The notes under the pieces are model-generated. The model did not search any database. It was not told the origin of the DNA and saw only the letters and a program-made list of their open reading frames with translations. Below are positions 59,059 through 64,000 of a stretch of 64,000 bases of DNA, in pieces. The stretch is from Hyalangium ruber (GTDB lineage: Bacteria; Myxococcota; Myxococcia; Myxococcales; Myxococcaceae): positions 620,001 to 684,000 of the forward strand of contig NZ_JAXIVS010000003.1 in the NCBI RefSeq assembly GCF_034259325.1, given 5' to 3'. How positions within the stretch are numbered: the first letter of the stretch is position 1; every line of letters begins with the position of its first letter. Both the position numbers and the translations under genes were made by a program.

Positions 59059-61401
59059 TTGACCTCATCCCCTTCCCCCATTCGCTTCGTCGTCTACCCG
59101 TCCCTGGGTGAGGTGCGGGAGCACGTCCGGGTGGAGTTGCTCGGCCACGCGATCTCCCTGCGCATGGGACGGGCGGTACAGGTGACGACGGCCCCCTCCT
59201 ATGAGGCCCTCTCCCAGGCGCTCGAGGAGAACCGGGTGGACATCGCCTGGGGCACGGCCGAGCAGTGCGCCCGGTTCGGTCCGCGAGCGTGGGCCGTGCT
59301 CCGCGCGGTGCGCTTCGGACACGGCCACTACCACGCGGCGCTCGTCTGCCGCTCGGACGACTCCCTCACCCTGGAGAGCCTGCGGGGCCGCCGCGCCGCC
59401 TGGGTCAGCCCCGAGTCCATGGGAGGGTACCTGCTCATCGCGCGGCACCTGGAGGCCCTGGGCTCTCCCCCCGCGGCGCTCTTCGCCGAGGAGCGCTTCA
59501 TCGGCTCGTACGGCGGGGCGCTGCGCGCGGTCGTCTCGGGGGAAGCCGATGTGACGTCCGTCCTCACGAGCCAGCCGGATGAAATCACCGCCCGGGCTTT
59601 CATGGGCACCCACCTGGGCGGCGGAGAGCACCTGCTCAAGCCCTTGCTCTTCTCCGGTCCCACTCCCGCCGACGGGCTCATCCTCACGCGCCGCCTCTCC
59701 CGGGAGGACGCCGCCGCGCTGAGCGCCTGCATCGTGGAGCTGAGCAAGGGAGGCGCCGGGATGGAGCCGATGATCGCGGCGTTCCACTCCGAAGGCTTCA
59801 CGCCCCCCGCGGACGTGCTCGAATCCACCTCCAAGCCCTGGAGCCACCGAGGCACGAACTTCGTGGCGCTCCGGCTGGATGAGGAGGACCGCTGCCGCGA
59901 GGTATGGGCGGAGGAGGACAGGGCGCTGGGCCGTGACGTGCGCGGACGCGAAGGACAAACGCTGGCCGAGGTTCTCGGTCCCCATGCCGCCGCGCGATTG
60001 CAGGCCCTGACCCGCCTGACCCGCCACAACCGGAAGGGCGGCCGGGTGAAGTACCACCTCCAGGAGGCGCCAGGCGAGACGCGCTCCTACGCCGCCGAGA
60101 TGACGTGGTGTCCCCCCAGCTCCGAGCAGTCGCGGCCCGCGGTCCTCCTGCAGCTTCAAGACGTCACCGAGCTCTCCCCGCTGGAGGAGCACCTCTTCCG
60201 GCTGGCCTCCTTCCCGCTGATGCACCCCGAGCCCATGCTGGAGCTGGATATGGCGGGGGCCCTGCGCTACGCCAACCCGGCGGCCCACGAGCGCTTCCCC
60301 GACCTGCTGGCGCAGGGCCGCAACCACCCCGTGGTTGCCACCGCGTTCGCCTGGGCCCTGTCGGGGGAAGAGGCGCTACCGGCGACGGTCCACCTGGAGA
60401 ACCGGGACTGGGAGCTGGCGGTGGTGCCGCTGCCGGACACGGGCGTCCTGCGGGTGTTCGCCCAGGACATCACCGCGCGCAGGCAGATGGAGCGCCAGGA
60501 GGCGAAATGGTCCCAGGAGCTGCGGACGAAGAACGACGCGCTCGCCACGGCCTTGAGCAAGCTGCGTGAGGCCCAGGACCGGCTCATCCTCCAGGAGCGG
60601 CTCGCGGCGCTGGGCACACTGACGGCCGGAATCGCGCACGAGCTCCGGAACCCCTTGAACTTCGTGAACAGCTTCTCGGTGCTCTCCGAGGATCTGCTCC
60701 GCGAGGTGACCGAGGAGCTGGCTGCCCAGGGCAGCATCCCCGCGCACCTTCAGGAGAGCCTGGCCGACGTGGCCGCGAACGTGCGGCGAATCAAGGAGCA
60801 TGGCCACAGGATGGAGCGGATCATCCGCGCCATGCTCGAGCACTCCAGCGGGAACAAGGGTGAGCGCCGCGACATCGCCCTCAACGTGCTGCTCGCGGAC
60901 TCCATCAACCTCGTCTACCACGGCATGTGGTCGCGAACGCCCTCCTTCAACATCCAGTTCGAGCAGGAGTTCGACGAGGCCGTGGGCAAGATGCAGCTCG
61001 TCCCGCAGGAGATCAGCCGGGTCATCACCAACCTGCTCGAGAATGCGTGCCACGCCGTGCATGCGAAGCGCCAGACGCTGGGCGGGAGCTTCCAAGGGCG
61101 GATTCAAGTGAAGACCAAGAGCCTGCCGGACAGCGTGGAGATCCACCTCCACGACAACGGCACCGGCATTCCCCAAGGCATCCGGGACAAGCTCTTCACC
61201 CCATTCTTCACCACCAAGCCCGCGGGAGAGGGGACGGGGCTGGGGCTCTCCATCAGCCACGAGATCATCGTCAAGGGCTACGGAGGCGACATGCGCTTCG
61301 AGTCGGAAGAGGGCGCCTTCACGACGTTCATCATCACGCTTCCGAGGCAGCGCTCCGAACCCCCGCGCCCGGCGGGGGCACCCGGGGAAGGAAGAAGGTG
61401 A
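59059..61401 (+). CDS. Sensor histidine kinase with PhnD-like N-terminal domain
   Basis: 780 residues from TTG at 59059 (GAGGTG 5 bases before). The N-terminal ~245 residues match a PhnD/SsuA-type periplasmic binding-protein domain (IRFVVYPSLGEVREHV, YEALSQALEENRVDIAWGT, LRGRRAAWVSPESMGGYL, SYGGALRAVVSGEADV, in short blocks), without any signal peptide or membrane helix. Two PAS-like parts follow (about 260-370 and 375-485), then HisKA (LAALGTLTAGIAHELRNP, His near 527) and HATPase_c (NLLENACHA, DNGTGI, GTGLGLS). The binding domain must therefore face the cytoplasm and act as an internal ligand sensor. Its 3' end overlaps the next gene on the other strand by 68 bases (61334-61401). Confidence 0.9.
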   Translation: MTSSPSPIRFVVYPSLGEVREHVRVELLGHAISLRMGRAVQVTTAPSYEALSQALEENRVDIAWGTAEQCARFGPRAWAVLRAVRFGHGHYHAALVCRSDDSLTLESLRGRRAAWVSPESMGGYLLIARHLEALGSPPAALFAEERFIGSYGGALRAVVSGEADVTSVLTSQPDEITARAFMGTHLGGGEHLLKPLLFSGPTPADGLILTRRLSREDAAALSACIVELSKGGAGMEPMIAAFHSEGFTPPADVLESTSKPWSHRGTNFVALRLDEEDRCREVWAEEDRALGRDVRGREGQTLAEVLGPHAAARLQALTRLTRHNRKGGRVKYHLQEAPGETRSYAAEMTWCPPSSEQSRPAVLLQLQDVTELSPLEEHLFRLASFPLMHPEPMLELDMAGALRYANPAAHERFPDLLAQGRNHPVVATAFAWALSGEEALPATVHLENRDWELAVVPLPDTGVLRVFAQDITARRQMERQEAKWSQELRTKNDALATALSKLREAQDRLILQERLAALGTLTAGIAHELRNPLNFVNSFSVLSEDLLREVTEELAAQGSIPAHLQESLADVAANVRRIKEHGHRMERIIRAMLEHSSGNKGERRDIALNVLLADSINLVYHGMWSRTPSFNIQFEQEFDEAVGKMQLVPQEISRVITNLLENACHAVHAKRQTLGGSFQGRIQVKTKSLPDSVEIHLHDNGTGIPQGIRDKLFTPFFTTKPAGEGTGLGLSISHEIIVKGYGGDMRFESEEGAFTTFIITLPRQRSEPPRPAGAPGEGRR

Positions 61402-62647
61402 CGCAGGTCCCCTGGCCGGGCTGGCTCTCCACCTGGATGCGGCCGCCGTGCGCGGTGACGATGCCCCGCACCACCGCCAGCCCCAACCCCATGCCCGCTC
61501 CCGGTGGGCGGGTGGTGAAGAACGGCTGGAACAGGTGGCGCATCGCCTCCGGGGACATGCCCTCGCCCGTGTCGAGAACCTCCACTCGCACCTCGCCTCC
61601 CTCCGGGCGCGTGGACAGGCGCACCTTGCCTCCGGTGGGGGTGGCCTGGCCGGCGTTGGCCAGCAGGTTCACCAGCACCTTGACGATCTGCTGGGGCCGC
61701 CCCCGGAGCGTCCCCACCTCGCCCAGCTCGGTCTCCACCTGACAGTGGCGCAGCTGGTTGTGCGCGAGGCGCAGCGCCGTCCGCGCCTCGGTGTTCAGGT
61801 CATATTCGGAGTGGATATCCGGATCCCCCCGGGCGAAGCGGCGCAGATCCGCCACGATGGCGTTCACGCGCCGGATGCCCTCCAACGTGGCCGGCAGCAC
61901 ATCGTCCACGTACTCCTTCAGCGGCTCGGGCAGCGCGGGCTGCTGCTGCAGGTCCTTGAGCAGGGAGTGGACGTTGCTGGTGACGAAGCTCATCGGGTTG
62001 TTGATCTCATGCGCCACCCCCGCGGCCATCATGCCCAGGCTGGAGAACTTCTCCTGCTCGACGGCGCGCTGGTGGATCCGCTGGAGCCGCTGGTGGGCAT
62101 CCCGCAGCTCCTGCTGGTGCTCCAGCGTGCGACCCAGCGCCCCGCGCAGGAGCTCGACCCGCTTCTCGGTGACCAGGAAGCCAAAGACGCCCAGCAGGCT
62201 GAAGGCCAGGAGCACTTCCGGAGCGGCGCCGTCCCACCAGGCGATGGCGTCGACCGACAGCAGGAAGAACACTCCGCGGGGGCGCACCCACCGGTCCAGC
62301 CCATAGAACCAGATCAGGTTGTAGGGCACGTAGATCCACACCGGCGCGGCCCAGCGGGTGAAGTGCCCCACCACCGCGATGCCCATGACGTTGAGGACCG
62401 TGCGCGCTGTCTCGAGCACCGAGCGGCTCGTCCACTTCGCGAGCCACTCGATGAGCACCAGGTTCCACAGCATCAGCACCGTGGCGACCCCGAGCACCGC
62501 GAGGAATGCGCTCCACTGACCCCAGAACCAGATGAGCAGGACGAGGTTGATCACCAAAGCGCCCAGGCCCGCGGTCTTGTTCACCCCCAGATGAACCTGT
62601 TCCGGGTCCGCTTCCGGCGCGGGAGCCTGCTTGGGTGTCGGGGTCAT
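61334..62647 (-). CDS. Membrane sensor histidine kinase
   Basis: 437 residues from the ATG at 62647. Residues 22-160 form five or six transmembrane helices (LGALVINLVLLIWFW, VATVLMLWNLVLIEW, VWIYVPYNLIWFYG, VLLAFSLLGVFGFLV). A coiled linker (165-200) leads to HisKA with SLGMMAAGVAHEINNPMSF (His213) and HATPase_c with NLLANAGQA, DTGEGM and GMGLGLAVV. The kinase could sense a membrane or lipid signal through its membrane part; no extracellular sensor domain is present. Convergent with the PhnD-like kinase and overlapping its end. The next gene upstream encodes a zinc-ribbon protein (11 bases from its stop codon to this start), so the two may form one transcript. Confidence 0.9.
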   Translation of the reverse strand: MTPTPKQAPAPEADPEQVHLGVNKTAGLGALVINLVLLIWFWGQWSAFLAVLGVATVLMLWNLVLIEWLAKWTSRSVLETARTVLNVMGIAVVGHFTRWAAPVWIYVPYNLIWFYGLDRWVRPRGVFFLLSVDAIAWWDGAAPEVLLAFSLLGVFGFLVTEKRVELLRGALGRTLEHQQELRDAHQRLQRIHQRAVEQEKFSSLGMMAAGVAHEINNPMSFVTSNVHSLLKDLQQQPALPEPLKEYVDDVLPATLEGIRRVNAIVADLRRFARGDPDIHSEYDLNTEARTALRLAHNQLRHCQVETELGEVGTLRGRPQQIVKVLVNLLANAGQATPTGGKVRLSTRPEGGEVRVEVLDTGEGMSPEAMRHLFQPFFTTRPPGAGMGLGLAVVRGIVTAHGGRIQVESQPGQGTCVTFFLPRVPPPGAGVRSAASEA

Positions 62648-62658
62648 CCGAAGCCCGC

Positions 62659-63291
62659 TCAGGCGCGAGAGCTGCCACACTCCGGGCAGAACTTCGCCTT
62701 GGCCCCCATCTCCGCGCCGCACTTGCCACAGCTCGTCTTCGCCGCCAGCGGCTTGCCACATTCAGGGCAGAACTTGCCGCCCTCGACGCTGGCGTTGCAG
62801 TGCGGGCAGGCCGCCATGCGCGTGGCCTTCATGTCCAGCGCCTCCACCTGATCGACCTTGCGCGCCTTGTCCCAGGCCTGCTCCACGGCGACCTTGGACT
62901 GGATGTGCGCGGCCTCCTCGGCGAGGTTCGGCGCGCAGGACTCGCAGAGGTTGCGCGTCTCGTTCCAGCAGTTCCGCGGGCACACCCAGTGGCCACACCG
63001 GGTGCAGTTCTTGAAGTGGGCCTTGGCCTCCTGCACCGACTCGGCATACGCCTCGTCCCGCGCCTTGCCGCGCAGCGCGTCCTTCACATGGTCGCCCGCG
63101 TAGGCCGCGCGAGAGACGGCGCCGCCGAAGAACGAACCCGCCGCCTTCAGGACGCTGGCCGCGATGCCAACGCTGCTCGCCTTGAAAGGCGACATGTGAC
63201 CGTTGTTGCACTTGTCGCAATAGAACTCGAACTGAAAGCCGTGGTTGTTCGAGCGATCTTTGTAGTTGCGGGTGAATTGGATCAGCGGCAT
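62659..63291 (-). CDS. Zinc-ribbon protein
   Basis: 210 residues from the ATG at 63291, with AGGAG 10 bases upstream. Four Cys-pair modules are seen: FYCDKCNNGH (near 25-34), NCTRCGHWVCPRNCWNETRNLCESC (about 95-120, in short blocks), ACPHC...FCPEC and SCGKC...FCPEC at the C terminus, a double zinc ribbon. A helical middle (residues 45-80) lies between the first two. It may act as a protein- or nucleic-acid-binding adaptor in the cytoplasm; no enzyme core is present. It sits 11 bases from the sensor kinase start and probably shares its transcript. Confidence 0.87.
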   Translation of the reverse strand: MPLIQFTRNYKDRSNNHGFQFEFYCDKCNNGHMSPFKASSVGIAASVLKAAGSFFGGAVSRAAYAGDHVKDALRGKARDEAYAESVQEAKAHFKNCTRCGHWVCPRNCWNETRNLCESCAPNLAEEAAHIQSKVAVEQAWDKARKVDQVEALDMKATRMAACPHCNASVEGGKFCPECGKPLAAKTSCGKCGAEMGAKAKFCPECGSSRA

Positions 63292-63420
63292 GGCAAGCCG
63301 TCTCCTGAGGGGAACGAAACGCTTCCAGATTATCACGGCCCCTCTCGCGCCTCCCTTTGGTAGCTTGCTCGGTACCCCGCCTCCCAGCGGGTCCATCCCC
63401 CGCAGTCCACTGGAGTACTC

Positions 63421-64000
63421 ATGACCCCCCTCGCTCGCGCGGCGCTCGCCGCGAGTGTCGCCGCTCTCCTCCTCGCGGCTCCCCAAGCTTCGGCCACCAA
63501 CTACACGCTGTGGATCCACGGCAAGAACTCGGGTGGAACCCAGGCCGGCAACTATGCCGACTTCTCCAACTGGGGACCCAGCTCCACCGCGGCCGGAGTG
63601 AACAAGAAGGCGGTCAACTGGGATGGTCGGCAGCGAATCGGCGGGCAGAACTACCGCATCCGCGACGCCCTGGACTGCTTCTGCACGGGCACCAACTGGT
63701 GCTACATCGCCGTGCATTCCGCCGGAGACCTGCAGATCGGCTACGCGCTGTCGCTCTACGGCACCTCGGCCCGCTACAAGAAGAACGCCACCCCCAACTC
63801 CAGCGGCGTGTGCGGCAACACGGATGGCACCACCCAGACGGGCTGGAACATCAAGTGGGTGGACGTGGCCTCGGGCGCCGGTGGCGGCAGTGAGCTGGCC
63901 GACGTCGGTGAGTGGGCCACGAACGACCCCATCGTCGGGGACCTGGTCACCACCACGGCGCGCGCGATGTACAACCACAACACCACGGGCGCGAAGTGGT
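63421..64000 (+). CDS. Secreted hydrolase-like protein (partial, runs off the window)
   Basis: 193 residues are visible; the gene continues beyond the right edge. GGAG lies 5 bases before the ATG. A Sec signal peptide (ALAASVAALLLAAPQASA) is followed by NYTLWIHGKNSGG, which resembles the oxyanion strand of alpha/beta hydrolases, and later CYIAVHSAGDLQIGYAL, where the V-H-S-A-G pentad has the shape of a nucleophile elbow (Ser). Cysteines (DCFCTGTNWC) suggest disulfides. The protein is probably exported and may be an esterase or lipase; the catalytic Asp and His would lie in the missing part. Confidence 0.75.
   Translation, partial: MTPLARAALAASVAALLLAAPQASATNYTLWIHGKNSGGTQAGNYADFSNWGPSSTAAGVNKKAVNWDGRQRIGGQNYRIRDALDCFCTGTNWCYIAVHSAGDLQIGYALSLYGTSARYKKNATPNSSGVCGNTDGTTQTGWNIKWVDVASGAGGGSELADVGEWATNDPIVGDLVTTTARAMYNHNTTGAKW

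Noticed and set aside
1..64000. CRISPR arrays, tRNA or rRNA genes, complete insertion sequences, prophage or replication origin
   Set aside because: I looked for regular direct repeats with spacers, cloverleaf-like segments, rRNA motifs, paired transposase/terminal repeats and phage gene runs and found none that hold.

Overview
The base composition (high GC with strong third-position GC), the abundance of hybrid and orphan histidine kinases, lipoproteins with RCC1, CARDB and von Willebrand A domains, an FHA protein with the AgmX/PglI-type C-terminal domain, and many divergent or convergent single-gene units all point to a myxobacterium, most like the Cystobacter/Archangium/Stigmatella group. 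This is inferred from gene content only; no rRNA or tRNA gene is visible in the window.

Layout. 0-19.8 kb is well-kept chromosomal backbone: a REC-HisKA-REC hybrid kinase, a cold shock protein with a clear terminator, a PlsC-like acyltransferase behind a SAM methyltransferase, an FHA/AgmX-tail protein followed 11 bases later by a stand-alone (p)ppGpp synthetase-like gene, a large von Willebrand A lipoprotein, a membrane-anchored alpha/beta hydrolase, two multi-PAS kinases and a CARDB-repeat lipoprotein that contains an internal 1125-bp tandem duplication. 19.8-22.9 kb is a gene graveyard: HNH nuclease and transposase scraps, a DUF1801 gene, and copies of pieces of loci that survive intact at 33 kb (RCC1) and 44.5-45.7 kb (cyclophilin-like/cupin). 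22.9-31.8 kb carries a coupled WD40/GMC oxidoreductase pair, a large hypothetical protein, a lipoprotein plus overlapping partner gene that looks like a toxin-immunity pair, and an APH-fold kinase. 32-35.3 kb holds two convergent RCC1 lipoprotein genes of different repeat types.

35.6-49.4 kb is an accessory stretch of small enzymes, secreted proteins and regulators mixed with several broken genes (AraC, aldo/keto reductase, LysR, MFS, a BNR-like protein and an Imm11-like immunity gene). 49.6-57.2 kb resembles a defence and competition island: a second lipoprotein/partner pair lying between two copies of an ~80-bp palindromic repeat, then a complete type I restriction-modification operon hsdR-hsdS-hsdM whose genes overlap by 4 bases. 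57.6-64 kb returns to backbone: a lipoprotein, a kinase with a PhnD-like sensor domain, a multi-pass membrane kinase convergent with it, a zinc-ribbon protein and a secreted hydrolase-like protein cut by the window end.

The best candidates for something undescribed are the two lipoprotein/partner cassettes (29.2-30.9 kb and 49.8-50.8 kb), which share the logic of the SitA/SitI outer-membrane-exchanged toxins of myxobacteria, together with the orphan Imm11-like remnant and three effector-like proteins of unknown function (27.2, 39.2 and 44.0 kb).
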